From Sphingobacterium sp. CZ-UAM (GTDB lineage: Bacteria > Bacteroidota > Bacteroidia > Sphingobacteriales > Sphingobacteriaceae): a stretch of 64,000 nucleotides of DNA. The notes below the pieces were generated by a model. It saw only the letters and a program-made list of their open reading frames with translations, ran no database searches and had not been told where the DNA came from. Shown here in pieces: positions 46,840 to 56,379 of this stretch. The translations under genes were made by a program, and so were the position numbers. Location: the NCBI RefSeq assembly GCF_002000245.1, contig NZ_MTCM01000001.1, positions 930,001-994,000 on the forward strand. The letters run 5' to 3'. How positions within the stretch are numbered: the first letter of the stretch is position 1; every line of letters starts with the position of its first letter.

Positions 46840-49131
46840 TTATACCGTCAGATCAATAGGCAGGGTATAGATCCGTTTTCCCGTTGCTGCATAAATGGCA
46901 TTGCAGAGCGCCGGTGTAAATGGCGGTACCGGTGGCTCGCCCACCCCCGTCGGTTTGGCATCACTGTCCACAATATGCACATGGATCTGTTTGGGAGAAT
47001 CGGGCATCCGGATAATCTGATAACCATCAAAATTGCCCTGTTCCACCTGACCATCTTTTACGGTAATGGTACTTTTGAGTGCCAGGCTTGCTGAAAATTG
47101 CGCGCCGCCTTCAAATTGCGATTTGATTCGGTCTACATTGACAGCCAAGCCACAGTCGACCGCATAATATACATTCGGAATGCTGATTTTCTTGTTCTGA
47201 TCCACACGTACCTCTACCACACAGGCCACATAGGTCAGGAAGCTCTTATGTGCTGCAAAACCCAGTGCGCTGCCTGCAGGCATTACTTTTCCCCAGCCCG
47301 ACTCCTTGGCTACCCGTTCGATCACCTTTTTCATGCGGCCTGTATCCCATGGATAGTCGCTGATCTTCTCACCATAGTTGGGATAGCTGGTTTTGATCAG
47401 TTCTTGGTCAAAGGTAATATGACGGTCTTCTCCAAGCAGTTCCAAGGCATTGGCAATGGGATCGATACCTCTGGCTTCAGCAATTTCATCCAGCATGGTG
47501 GCCGCAGCAAATACCTGTGGGATATTGCGTACCGATCTCAGCCAGCCGATACGCAGATGTGCTTTGGCATCATGTGTTGCAATATTGATGGCCGGTACAT
47601 TGTAGGGGAAATCCGAAGCCCCCAGCATAAGCTCGCCATCGCTGGGTTGTACCACAGCCTGGTCTTCGGTTGCCGAGATCGACGGATTGGCAATATGATG
47701 CGCCCAGCCGCTTAGTTTATTTTGGCTGTCGATGGTTGCCACAATACGTTGTACGCTCAGTGCATGATAATAATCATGGCGGATATCATCCTCCCGGGTC
47801 CACTGTACCTTGATCGGCAGCCCAGACTCTTTGGCCAGTACCGCCGCTTCGAGGATAAAATCTGGTTTGGACTTCCGTCCGAATCCACCGCCCAGCAGTG
47901 TGACATTCATTTTTACCTTTTCCACCGCAATTCCCAGTTCCTTGGCTACTGCATCACGGGCGCCCTGAGGGTTTTGCGTACATGCCCATATTTCACAGTT
48001 CCCGTTTTTCACCATAGCGAGGGCGCAGGGTGGTTCTATGGTAGCGTGCGCCAGGTAGGGCGCGATATAAGTATGTTCAATGACCTTTTTTGCATTGGCT
48101 TTGGCCGCTTTGAAATCGCCGCGTTTACGGCGTAGCGTGCCTTCCTGCGCCACCACCTGCTTGAGTTCCTCGATCTGCTTGGCCGAGTCATAGCCTGCAT
48201 TGGGCCCGAATTCCCATTCCACCTCCAGCAGATCGCGGGCCTTGATCGCTGCCCAGGTATTTTCGGCAATCACCGCTACCCCACTGAGTGGCCGGGATAA
48301 GGTTGCCGGTAAGCCTGCACCTTTGATCGTAAGTACTTTGATCACACCGGGTACTGCTAACGCTTTACTGTCGTTGACGGATTTTACGGTACCTCCAACC
48401 ACCGGGCAGCGCTTGATGACAGCGATTTTCATCCCCTCGGCAACCGCATCGATCCCGAAAACCGCTTTACCTGTGACAATATTATGTAGGTCAATAATTG
48501 GCGTCTCCTTGCCGATCATCTTAAAATGCTTTTTGTCTTTAAGTTTGACTTCATTCGCCTTTGGAATAGGCAGGGATAAGGCTGTTTGCACCAGATCGCC
48601 GAAATCTTTCTTCTTGCCCGACCCACGTTGAATGACTTGGCCATTTTGGGTGTCCAGCTCGGTGATGCCTACCTGCCATTCTTTAGCCGCAGCTCGTAAC
48701 AGTAACAAACGTGCGATGGCGCCCGCCTCACGCATGGGTTTATAAAACATGCGCACCGAGAATGAACCATCCGTATTTTGGTTGCCATATTTCTTTTCAT
48801 CCCCTTCGGCCTGTACGATTTCGACCTTACTCCAGTCGGCACCCAGTTCGTCTGCGACGATCAGCGGCAGTGAAGTGCGGATACCCTGTCCCATTTCCGA
48901 ACGGTGGGCAACAATGGTTACTTTGCCGTCCGAAGCAATGCTCAGGTAGACATTAGGGGCCACTGTGGTCACTTTTTTACCTTTATCGTCACAGCTGAAA
49001 AAGCTGACACCGAGTACCAGTCCGCCCGTAAGCAGCCCACTGGCTTTTAAAAAGTCTCTCCGGGAAACACTAAAAACCTCCGAATCTACCTTTTGGGATT
49101 TTCTTTCTTGAAAAGGAGCTAATATTTTCAT
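46840..49131 (-). CDS. Second molybdenum subunit, IorB-like, Tat-exported
   Basis: The product is 763 residues. The signal is SRRDFLKASGLLTGG (residues about 24-38), then SFFSCDDKG, so it could be a Tat-exported lipoprotein anchored at about Cys48. The body has the molybdenum-binding motifs of the xanthine dehydrogenase superfamily: GGGFGRKSKPD, CTQNPQGARDA and the C-terminal VGEPPVPPFTPAL with the catalytic Glu. It is a paralogue of the 37564-39774 protein, with its own [2Fe-2S] subunit 26 bp upstream but no cytochrome gene. Confidence 0.88.
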   Translation of the reverse strand: MKILAPFQERKSQKVDSEVFSVSRRDFLKASGLLTGGLVLGVSFFSCDDKGKKVTTVAPNVYLSIASDGKVTIVAHRSEMGQGIRTSLPLIVADELGADWSKVEIVQAEGDEKKYGNQNTDGSFSVRMFYKPMREAGAIARLLLLRAAAKEWQVGITELDTQNGQVIQRGSGKKKDFGDLVQTALSLPIPKANEVKLKDKKHFKMIGKETPIIDLHNIVTGKAVFGIDAVAEGMKIAVIKRCPVVGGTVKSVNDSKALAVPGVIKVLTIKGAGLPATLSRPLSGVAVIAENTWAAIKARDLLEVEWEFGPNAGYDSAKQIEELKQVVAQEGTLRRKRGDFKAAKANAKKVIEHTYIAPYLAHATIEPPCALAMVKNGNCEIWACTQNPQGARDAVAKELGIAVEKVKMNVTLLGGGFGRKSKPDFILEAAVLAKESGLPIKVQWTREDDIRHDYYHALSVQRIVATIDSQNKLSGWAHHIANPSISATEDQAVVQPSDGELMLGASDFPYNVPAINIATHDAKAHLRIGWLRSVRNIPQVFAAATMLDEIAEARGIDPIANALELLGEDRHITFDQELIKTSYPNYGEKISDYPWDTGRMKKVIERVAKESGWGKVMPAGSALGFAAHKSFLTYVACVVEVRVDQNKKISIPNVYYAVDCGLAVNVDRIKSQFEGGAQFSASLALKSTITVKDGQVEQGNFDGYQIIRMPDSPKQIHVHIVDSDAKPTGVGEPPVPPFTPALCNAIYAATGKRIYTLPIDLTV

Positions 49132-49157
49132 GCGATCTCTACTTTTTTGGTGAAGGG

Positions 49158-49628
49158 TTAACCAGTCGTGACCGTTGTACCGGCCGCTTCCAGGATGGCT
49201 GCTTTAATTCTGTTATAGGTGCCACAGCGGCATAGATTGCCCTGCATGGCCTGCTCAATATCCTGTTCCGAAGGTTTGGCATTTTTTTTCAATAACGCAG
49301 CAGCATTCATAATCTGTCCCGTTTGACAGTAGCCACACTGGGGGACCACATGTTTCTCCCAAGCCTCCTGTACCGGATGGTCGCCCGCTTCCGAGAGTCC
49401 TTCGATCGTAGTCACTTTGCCGTCCCCGATGGCGGAAATGGGAAAAGAGCAGGATCGGATTGCGGTATCATTAAGGTGAACGGTACAGGCTCCGCATAGG
49501 GCTTTGCCACAGCCAAATTTAGTCCCCTTCAGACCAATGATATCACGGAGTACCCAAAGCAAGGGCATATCCTCCAGCACATCAACATTGTGCTTTTTGC
49601 CGTTTACCAGAATTGAATATTTTGCCAT
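49158..49628 (-). CDS. [2Fe-2S] subunit of the second molybdenum hydroxylase
   Basis: The 156-residue protein has [15 protein letters not shown] (about 37-51) and a following Cys for the first cluster. [13 protein letters not shown] near 98 and [13 protein letters not shown] near 132 form the second. Complete and of normal size. It is transcribed leftward before the large subunit. The 292-bp gap upstream separates it from the divergent xdhC operon and must contain its promoter, but I see no clear -7 box on this strand. Confidence 0.92.
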   Translation of the reverse strand: MAKYSILVNGKKHNVDVLEDMPLLWVLRDIIGLKGTKFGCGKALCGACTVHLNDTAIRSCSFPISAIGDGKVTTIEGLSEAGDHPVQEAWEKHVVPQCGYCQTGQIMNAAALLKKNAKPSEQDIEQAMQGNLCRCGTYNRIKAAILEAAGTTVTTG

Positions 49629-49837
49629 AATCTTATTTTTTCTTGACTTTACAAGTTTTATTTAATCGGTTGAATGATTTTGCTTTCCGCTGTTCCGTAC
49701 GATAAGTTTTTAGTTAAGTATTCGCTTTCAGCGTATTCAGTCCTGCAAAATCGTATTTAAATTAATCAATTATTTATACATTTTACGGATGTTTTTACCA
49801 ATATTACAGTTTTCCTGTTTTTTACCGTGTAAATCGT

Positions 49838-49845
49838 TAAATTTG
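49838..49845 (+). promoter_or_regulatory. -7 box of the molybdenum cofactor operon
   Basis: TAAATTTG at 49838-49845 matches TAnnTTTG, 76 bp before the xdhC-like ATG. A T-rich stretch (about 49,806-49,823) lies where the -33 element should be, without a clean TTTG. The leader of about 70 bases has no obvious riboswitch-like fold. Confidence 0.5.
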
Positions 49846-49920
49846 ATCAACGGAATTGTAATAAATAGCTGTTCCATTTAATCAATATATCCGCGTTCAA
49901 CCCGGCTTGCCCGTAATTGC

Positions 49921-51051
49921 ATGAAAGAGATCAAAGACATTGTATTAGCTGCGCGTGAAGCCGTTTCCGAAAATAACGCGATGGTATTGGCCACGGTAGT
50001 CAAGGTGGAGGGCTCTTCCTACCGTAGACCGGGGGCACGTATGCTGGTCACGGAAGATGGCCGGATGACTGGCGCGATCAGCGGCGGCTGTTTGGAAGGT
50101 GACGCACTCAAAAAAGCATTACTGGCCATCCATCAGCGTAAAAATCGGCTTGTCACTTATGATACCAATACTGCCGAAGGCTCGGCGATCGGGTTGCAGC
50201 TTGGATGCAATGGTATTGTGCACATTCTTTTCGAATATATAGACCTGCAGCGGGCAGATCATCCGATCGTACTGCTGGAAAGCTTATTGCAACAGCGGCA
50301 TGAAGCCCTTTTGGCGACCAGCTTTTGCAGCGACAGACAAGGAGAACATGAAGGGACCAAGTTGCTTGTTAAAGATTTAACGGCCGGGATTCAGTCTGGA
50401 GACGCACCAATGCCAGAGCTGACGGAATATATCAATTTAGCCCGAACAAACCGACAGTCCGTGTTGGCTTCGCTAACTAGGCCGGGAGAAAATAAGGAAG
50501 TGTTGATTGAATACCTCGCGCCCACAGTCCATTTGGTCCTGGCCGGTGCCGGGAATGATGCCCAGCCAGTCGTGGAAACCGCTAGTTTATTGGGTTGGGA
50601 AATCACGGTGCTCGATGGGCGGGTCGGTCATGCGACGGCAGGACGCTTCCCCAAAGCCCATCGTTTGATTACAGGCCCCGCTGAGGAGGTTCTGCAGCAC
50701 ATCGCTATAGATCCCTGGACCGTTTTTGTGCTGATGACGCATAATTATCGTTATGACCTCAGCCTAATGAAAGAGCTGGTTCACAGCCCAACCCCTTACA
50801 TCGGCTCATTGGGACCGAAAACCAAATTGTTACGCATGTTTGCGGATCTACAGCAGGATGGCATTGAACTTAGCCAGAAGCAGCAACATAATATTCACGG
50901 CCCTGTAGGTCTTGATATCGGCGCCGAAACATCGGATGAAATTGCGCTGGCCATTATCGCGGAGATCAAAGCCGTTTTAAGTGGCCGACCGGGTGGCTCC
51001 CTCAAATTTCTCAGGACCAAAATACATGCCGAAAATCCCCTAATACATTAA
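49921..51051 (+). CDS. XdhC/CoxI family molybdenum-enzyme maturation protein
   Basis: The product is 376 residues. The N-terminal XdhC domain is shown by VEGSSYRRPGARMLVTEDGRM and SGGCLEGDA. The C-terminal Rossmann domain has VLAGAGNDAQPVVETASLLGW and THNYRYDLSLMKEL plus IGSLGPKTK. XdhC proteins protect the cofactor and help insert the sulfurated form into xanthine-dehydrogenase-type enzymes. That fits the two IorAB-type enzymes here. It is first in the rightward cofactor operon, 5 bp before moaA. Confidence 0.9.
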   Translation: MKEIKDIVLAAREAVSENNAMVLATVVKVEGSSYRRPGARMLVTEDGRMTGAISGGCLEGDALKKALLAIHQRKNRLVTYDTNTAEGSAIGLQLGCNGIVHILFEYIDLQRADHPIVLLESLLQQRHEALLATSFCSDRQGEHEGTKLLVKDLTAGIQSGDAPMPELTEYINLARTNRQSVLASLTRPGENKEVLIEYLAPTVHLVLAGAGNDAQPVVETASLLGWEITVLDGRVGHATAGRFPKAHRLITGPAEEVLQHIAIDPWTVFVLMTHNYRYDLSLMKELVHSPTPYIGSLGPKTKLLRMFADLQQDGIELSQKQQHNIHGPVGLDIGAETSDEIALAIIAEIKAVLSGRPGGSLKFLRTKIHAENPLIH

Positions 51052-51056
51052 CTATT

Positions 51057-52037
51057 ATGCTCAAGGATACATTTGGACGTATACACGATTATTTACGGAT
51101 ATCCCTTACCGATAACTGCAATCTACGCTGTTTCTATTGTATGCCGGAGGAAGAATATAGTTTTACCCCACACAAGCAATTGATGCAGGTTGACGAGATT
51201 GAGATTTTAGCTAAGCTATTTGTGGATCAGGGTATCCGAAAGATACGCCTGACCGGTGGTGAACCCCTGGTACGTAAGGATGCACCCGCTATTATTGAGC
51301 GTTTGGCCCTGCTTCCGGTCGAGCTCCATATGACCAGCAATGGCATCCGGATCGATGAGATGTTGCCGCAGCTTGTTGCGGCCGGTTTCAAAAGCATCAA
51401 TATCAGCCTGGATACCTTACGCGCCGAACGTTTTCTGCAGATCACCCGGAGAGATTACTTCGATCGTGTGCGCCGTAATATCGACCTGCTCCTGCGGCAT
51501 GGTATCCCCACCAAGATCAATATGGTGGTAATGAAAGGTATCAACGACGATGAGATCCTTGATTTTGCCGCCTTGACCGAAAAAAATCCGCTGGAGGTCC
51601 GTTTTATCGAATTTATGCCTTTCAGTGGTAACAAATGGACTAGCAACCAGGTCTATACCCAAGCGGATATTATGCATCAGATCCAGCAGTTCTACCCTAT
51701 CCAAGCTGTTACGGCTGGATCGCACGATACGGCAAAGTCCTTTTTGATTCCCGGCCATGTGGGCCGTATCGCATTGATCAGCACCATGACGGCACCATTC
51801 TGCGCGGGATGCAACCGCATACGGCTCACCGCCGACGGCAAACTTAAAAACTGCCTGTTTTCCCGGGATGAAACAGACCTGCTGACAGGCTTAAGGGCCG
51901 GTGCTGATGTGCTGCCGCTGATCCAGGAAAATATACGCGCCAAATCCAAAGCGCTTGGCGGACAGTTAACAACAGATTTTGAACAGATAGACACCGATGA
52001 CCTCACAAATCGGAGTATGATAACCATTGGCGGATGA
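51057..52037 (+). CDS. moaA: GTP 3',8-cyclase MoaA
   Basis: The product is 326 residues. The radical-SAM cluster is CNLRCFYCMPEE near residues 20-31. The second cluster is CAGCNRIRLTADG with a third Cys in KNCLFS near the C-terminus. The protein ends in GG, as MoaA requires for activity. It makes the first intermediate of molybdopterin from GTP, together with MoaC (here a MoaC-MoaB fusion). Its stop overlaps the next gene by 4 bp. Confidence 0.96.
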   Translation: MLKDTFGRIHDYLRISLTDNCNLRCFYCMPEEEYSFTPHKQLMQVDEIEILAKLFVDQGIRKIRLTGGEPLVRKDAPAIIERLALLPVELHMTSNGIRIDEMLPQLVAAGFKSINISLDTLRAERFLQITRRDYFDRVRRNIDLLLRHGIPTKINMVVMKGINDDEILDFAALTEKNPLEVRFIEFMPFSGNKWTSNQVYTQADIMHQIQQFYPIQAVTAGSHDTAKSFLIPGHVGRIALISTMTAPFCAGCNRIRLTADGKLKNCLFSRDETDLLTGLRAGADVLPLIQENIRAKSKALGGQLTTDFEQIDTDDLTNRSMITIGG

Positions 52038-53803
52038 TAAAGCAAACAGGTATAATGATATTGGCGGCGGGCAATTCTTCACGGCTCGGCCTTCCCAAAC
52101 AGCTGCTAGAGTTTGAGGGTGAACCCTTGTTGAAACGGATCAGTCGTGCAGCCCTTGCTGTCCCGGGCGTCAGCGTCACGGTTGTTACCGGCGCATATCC
52201 CGATCCGATCCATACGCTGTTGCAGAACAGTAAGGTTAAGGTTGTTGTCAATACACATTGGGTGTCAGGTCTGGCCAGTTCCATTGCTATGGGTTTAAAG
52301 GAGTTGCTAAAAAAACAACCTGAACTAGAGCGATGCATCATTAGTTTATGCGATCAGCCCTTTGTGGACCAGCATGTCTTTCAGCAGCTTATTCAACTTG
52401 CCGATAGCAGTGGCAAAGGGATTGTGGCTACCGGTTTTTCCGGGACCTGGGGAGCACCGGTTCTCTTCGATAAAAAATACTTCGAAGGTCTGATGCAGCT
52501 CGAAGGCCAGCAGGGCGCAAAGAAATTTGCCGAACAATATGCCGACGACCGGATCATATTCCCTTACGAAGACGCAAAATACGATGTGGATACCCAGGCG
52601 GATTATTTCCGTCTCCCCCATCAGTTTATCAGTGTCCAACAAGCCAAAGCCATTATTCATCATTTTTTGCCGGCCCCGCGGCAAGAGCGCTTGGCTCTTC
52701 CGGATGCTTTGGGTTATACCCTCGCGCAGTCCGTGATTGCCGGACAGGCTATTCCCGGCTTTGCACAGTCCTCCATGGATGGTTACGCCATCCGTTTTGC
52801 CGACCGCATGCAGGAACTTCCCGTCGTGGATAGGATCCCCGCGGGTACGACAACAGCAAAGACCCTTGATCCCGGACAGGCCATGCGCATCTATACCGGT
52901 GCACCACTGCCCCTGGGTGCTGATACGGTGGTGATGCAGGAAAAAGTCAGCTACAGTAAAGCAGATACGATTTTGATACAAGACCCTGCCTTAATATTGG
53001 GCGATAACGTCCGCCCCGAAGGATCCGAAGTGGAAGCCGGCAGTATGGCTATGTTGCCTGGTACCCGCATGACTCCGGCCGCCCTCGGTTACCTGGCCAA
53101 TATCGGCTGTACCGAAGTGTCGGTGTACGCCGCTCCCATAGTGCATATTATCCTCACCGGCGATGAGCTCAGACCCACGGGGGCAGCACTCGGTTATGGC
53201 GAAGTCTACGAATCCAACTCCTACCAGCTCAAAGCTGCTTTGCAGCAGTTAGGGATAGACAAGGTGGAGAGCAGTCATGTGCGCGATGACAAAAGCCTGC
53301 TCCGCGCTGCGCTTGAGAAAGCCTTGCATAAGGCTGATGTTGTCCTTTTGGTCGGAGGTGTCAGCGTCGGAGACTACGATTATGTCGTGGATGTCGCCAA
53401 GAGCTGTGGTGTCAAACAACATTTTCATCGTATCCGCCAGAAACCGGGCAAACCGCTCTTTTTCGGCAGCCGGGAGCAAAAGCTTGTTTTTGGATTGCCC
53501 GGTAACCCCTCCTCTGCGCTGACCTGTTTTTACCTGTATGTAGTAGCGGCATTGGAGCATATGATGCAGCTGCCTGAGCGCGATCCTTATGTCAGGACAC
53601 GCAGCACGGTGGCTTATCACAAAAAGCCTGGACTGACCCATTTTCTCAAGGCCTACTACGATGGGCATGCTGTCAAACCTCTTCATGCACAGGAATCCTA
53701 TCGGCTCCAATCCTATGCCCATGCCAATTGCCTGTTGATTCTGGAGGAAGATTCGGAAGGCTGCGCGGCCGGAGACGAAGTTATTATCCATCTTTTAAGC
53801 TAA
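52034..53803 (+). CDS. Fusion of a MocA-like nucleotidyltransferase and MoeA molybdotransferase
   Basis: The product is 589 residues. Residues 1-190 form an NTP-transferase with AAGNSSRLGLPKQLLEF, like MocA/PucB and MobA-type enzymes. From about residue 200 it is MoeA: SSMDGYAIRFAD near 250, YTGAPLPLGADTV near 295, ILTGDEL near 375, GGVSVGDYDYV near 440 and FGLPGNPSSAL near 485. A MocA-type half would add CMP to make the cytosine-dinucleotide cofactor used by IorAB-like enzymes. MoeA inserts the metal. Fusing the two joins consecutive steps. Nucleotide choice (CTP or GTP) cannot be read with certainty. Confidence 0.85.
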   Translation: MIKQTGIMILAAGNSSRLGLPKQLLEFEGEPLLKRISRAALAVPGVSVTVVTGAYPDPIHTLLQNSKVKVVVNTHWVSGLASSIAMGLKELLKKQPELERCIISLCDQPFVDQHVFQQLIQLADSSGKGIVATGFSGTWGAPVLFDKKYFEGLMQLEGQQGAKKFAEQYADDRIIFPYEDAKYDVDTQADYFRLPHQFISVQQAKAIIHHFLPAPRQERLALPDALGYTLAQSVIAGQAIPGFAQSSMDGYAIRFADRMQELPVVDRIPAGTTTAKTLDPGQAMRIYTGAPLPLGADTVVMQEKVSYSKADTILIQDPALILGDNVRPEGSEVEAGSMAMLPGTRMTPAALGYLANIGCTEVSVYAAPIVHIILTGDELRPTGAALGYGEVYESNSYQLKAALQQLGIDKVESSHVRDDKSLLRAALEKALHKADVVLLVGGVSVGDYDYVVDVAKSCGVKQHFHRIRQKPGKPLFFGSREQKLVFGLPGNPSSALTCFYLYVVAALEHMMQLPERDPYVRTRSTVAYHKKPGLTHFLKAYYDGHAVKPLHAQESYRLQSYAHANCLLILEEDSEGCAAGDEVIIHLLS

Positions 53804-53809
53804 GCAAAC

Positions 53810-54544
53810 ATGCCTATTGAGCTTTTTTATTTTTTTCTGTTTATCCTCGCCTTCCTGTATGCGGCTGTCGGACATGGCGGTGCCAGCGGTTATCTGGCCC
53901 TGATGGCACTCTATGGTATTGCGCCGCAGGAGATGAAACCCACAGCACTGGTACTTAATCTTTTTGTTTCGTTAACCTCCTTTATACAGTATTATAGAGG
54001 TCATTATTTCAAACGTAAGCTGTTTTTAATGGTCGCTGTGGCTTCGGTGCCTATGGCTTTTATCGGTGGCATGATCACCTTGGAAGATCATCTCTACAAA
54101 CGCTTATTGGGCCTGCTGCTGCTGTTTCCGATCGTTAGGTTTTTCTTTTTCAGAAGTCCGGCCGAAGCTGAACTTAAATTGTACAACGGTCTTGGCGCAT
54201 TGATCATCGGTGCTGTTGTCGGCCTGTTATCGGGTATGATCGGTATCGGTGGCGGAATTATTCTGTCCCCTTTTCTGATCCTGCTCAAATGGACCGATCA
54301 AAAACAGACTGCGGCAATCAGTGCTGCATTTATTTTTGTAAATTCATTGTCGGGACTTGGCGGTATGCTTACACAGGGCATTTCGTTTAATGTGCATATG
54401 TGGATTTATATCGCTGTCGCATTCATGGGGGGGCTCTTGGGCGCGTACCTGGGATCAAAAAAATTAAATCAGGAAGTATTGAAATATGTGCTCGCTACCG
54501 TACTTTTGGTTGCCGCCTATAAACTATTGTTTACAACAGCTTAA
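53810..54544 (+). CDS. TauE/SafE family membrane transporter
   Basis: The 244-residue protein has about seven hydrophobic helices. The family motifs AVGHGGASGYLALMALYG (near 19-36) and GLLSGMIGIGGGIILSP (near 138-154) are inverted-repeat-related. TauE/SafE proteins move sulfite, sulfoacetate or related anions. Placed between moeA and moaD, and with no molybdate ABC transporter in the window, it could carry molybdate, sulfite or another anion tied to the pathway. That is inference from context. Confidence 0.85.
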   Translation: MPIELFYFFLFILAFLYAAVGHGGASGYLALMALYGIAPQEMKPTALVLNLFVSLTSFIQYYRGHYFKRKLFLMVAVASVPMAFIGGMITLEDHLYKRLLGLLLLFPIVRFFFFRSPAEAELKLYNGLGALIIGAVVGLLSGMIGIGGGIILSPFLILLKWTDQKQTAAISAAFIFVNSLSGLGGMLTQGISFNVHMWIYIAVAFMGGLLGAYLGSKKLNQEVLKYVLATVLLVAAYKLLFTTA

Positions 54545-54597
54545 TTCAAGGTATGAACATAAGATTTGTAACATATATACATTAGATATATTGAAAA

Positions 54598-54825
54598 ATG
54601 AGAGTTCAAGTTAAGGCCTTTGGTGCATTGACAGATATTCTGGAGAAAGAGTTTTACATGACGGCAGTCGATACAGAAGAACTCCTAACGGTATTATCGC
54701 ATCAGCATGTAGCGCTTGCCCATCGTAAGCTGCTCATTGCTGTCAACAACAGGATTATCAACGATCCCGTCGTATTACAGGAAAATGATATTGTGGCGCT
54801 GATGCCACCCTATTCAGGAGGATAA
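54598..54825 (+). CDS. moaD: Molybdopterin synthase sulfur-carrier subunit MoaD
   Basis: The 75-residue beta-grasp protein ends PPYSGG. The C-terminal GG is adenylated by MoeB and turned into a thiocarboxylate, the sulfur donor for molybdopterin synthase with MoaE. Length is slightly under the usual 81. It is 2 bp before moeB. The 53-bp gap after the transporter gene holds no clear signal. Confidence 0.92.
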   Translation: MRVQVKAFGALTDILEKEFYMTAVDTEELLTVLSHQHVALAHRKLLIAVNNRIINDPVVLQENDIVALMPPYSGG

Positions 54826-54827
54826 GT

Positions 54828-55934
54828 ATGCAGCATGAACGTTATGCAAGGCAGTATGTGCTACAGGGTTTTGGTGAAGCTGGCCAGCAAAAATTACAGG
54901 CAGCACGCCTACTTGTCGTGGGTGCCGGAGGGCTGGGCTGTCCGGTGCTACAGTATCTTGTTGCGGCCGGCGTCGGACATATCGCTATTATAGACCATGA
55001 CCGTATTGAGCTGAGCAATCTGCATCGACAGGTGCTGTACGATACCGCAGATATCGGTCTGCCTAAGGCTGAGGTCGCAGCCCGCAAGCTACAGCAGTTA
55101 AATCCCGAGTGCGATATTCAGTATTGGGTGGAACAATTTAGCCCTGCAAATGCTGTTGAACGGCTACAATCCTATGATATCATCCTGGACTGTACGGACA
55201 ATTTCGCCGCACGTTATTTACTTTGTGACGCCTGTCGCCTCCTAGACAAACCCTTGATTTTTGCTGCGATCTATCAATATGAAGGTCAGGTTGCTGTATT
55301 CAATGTAGCCGATACGCATGGTGTCAAGACAAGTTACCGACATCTGTTCCCCTTGCCGCCGGATCCCCTGGAGGCACCGGATTGTAACACCGCCGGTGTG
55401 CTTGGCGTACTGCCCGGTATGATCGGCATATTACAGGCAACAGAAGCCATTAAATTATTGACAGGTATTGGTGTTGTTTTGATAAATAAATTAGTGACTG
55501 TCAATTTGCTAGATCATAGTACTTTTACTTTTGATATACCTCCTGCGCTCCCCGAAAGCAGCAGTTATCCCCAAAGTCTCGACGCCTTAAAAGATTTCGA
55601 TTATTTCAATTCTTGTGCATCGACAACCGGACAAATACAAGTTATCACTGCCGCCGACCTTGTCATGCAATGGCATGCCGCTGATCTGCAGCTGGTGGAT
55701 GTACGGGAAATGGATGAATTACCAAGGCTTCCCGTTCCTCATCTCTCCATTCCGCTTGCAACATTGCCGCAGCGCTTGGAACAGCTGAACCGCAGGCGTA
55801 TTGTCTTCGTCTGCCAGACCGGCAAGCGGAGTTTGGCAGCAGCCCAGTACTACCTGGGGCAGGCCAGCGGCAAGCAGCAGATTTTTCATGTGGACGGCGG
55901 TATAATGGTTTTAAAAAACTACTTCAATGAATAA
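54828..55934 (+). CDS. moeB: MoeB-type adenylyltransferase fused to a rhodanese domain
   Basis: The product is 368 residues. The ThiF-type N-terminal part has the nucleotide loop VVGAGGLGCPVLQYLV near 30-45, DHDRIELSNLHRQ and ILDCTDNFAARYLL. The C-terminal rhodanese domain (about 275-365) has the active-site loop VCQTGKRS. It activates MoaD and can add sulfur through the rhodanese Cys. Oddly, the CxxC zinc pair seen in E. coli MoeB is replaced by SYRHLFP, and the second pair is missing too. Only the Cys of DCNTAGVLGV remains. It overlaps moaE by 8 bp. Confidence 0.88.
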   Translation: MQHERYARQYVLQGFGEAGQQKLQAARLLVVGAGGLGCPVLQYLVAAGVGHIAIIDHDRIELSNLHRQVLYDTADIGLPKAEVAARKLQQLNPECDIQYWVEQFSPANAVERLQSYDIILDCTDNFAARYLLCDACRLLDKPLIFAAIYQYEGQVAVFNVADTHGVKTSYRHLFPLPPDPLEAPDCNTAGVLGVLPGMIGILQATEAIKLLTGIGVVLINKLVTVNLLDHSTFTFDIPPALPESSSYPQSLDALKDFDYFNSCASTTGQIQVITAADLVMQWHAADLQLVDVREMDELPRLPVPHLSIPLATLPQRLEQLNRRRIVFVCQTGKRSLAAAQYYLGQASGKQQIFHVDGGIMVLKNYFNE

Positions 55935-56367
55935 GGAAAAAAACGATATTTTTATGCAGGGCCCCATTCCCCCTGAGCGGATTGCCACAAGTATTGCCAC
56001 ACATGGCCGTAAATATGACATTGGAGCCCATAGTATTTTTCTTGGACAGATCCGTGCCGATCAGGTGGACGGAAAAACAGTGCGCGCGATTGATTATAGT
56101 GTCAACCGGGAACTCGCGCTGTCAAAGATGGCCGAAATCCGTCAGGCGGTCTTTGACAAGTATCCCCTGGCCTGTATGCATGTTTACCACAGTGAAGGAC
56201 TGGTGCAGGTAGGCGAAATCTGCTTTTTTGTCTTCACCTCTTCCGCACATCGGCGTGTAGCCATTGATGCCTGCGAGGAGCTTGTGGAGCGCATAAAAAA
56301 AGAAATGCCCATCTGGGGCAAAGAAATATTTGAAGACGATACCCATCAATGGAAAACTAACAGATAA
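55927..56367 (+). CDS. moaE: Molybdopterin synthase catalytic subunit MoaE
   Basis: The 146-residue product has GAHSIFLGQIRADQVDGKTV near 34-53 and the C-terminal HRRVAIDACEELVERIKKE followed by MPIWGKEIFED, the MoaE active-site region with conserved Lys residues. With thiocarboxylated MoaD it makes molybdopterin from the cyclic precursor. Its start overlaps the moeB end by 8 bp. Confidence 0.94.
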   Translation: MNKEKNDIFMQGPIPPERIATSIATHGRKYDIGAHSIFLGQIRADQVDGKTVRAIDYSVNRELALSKMAEIRQAVFDKYPLACMHVYHSEGLVQVGEICFFVFTSSAHRRVAIDACEELVERIKKEMPIWGKEIFEDDTHQWKTNR

Positions 56368-56379
56368 CTAACAGATAAC

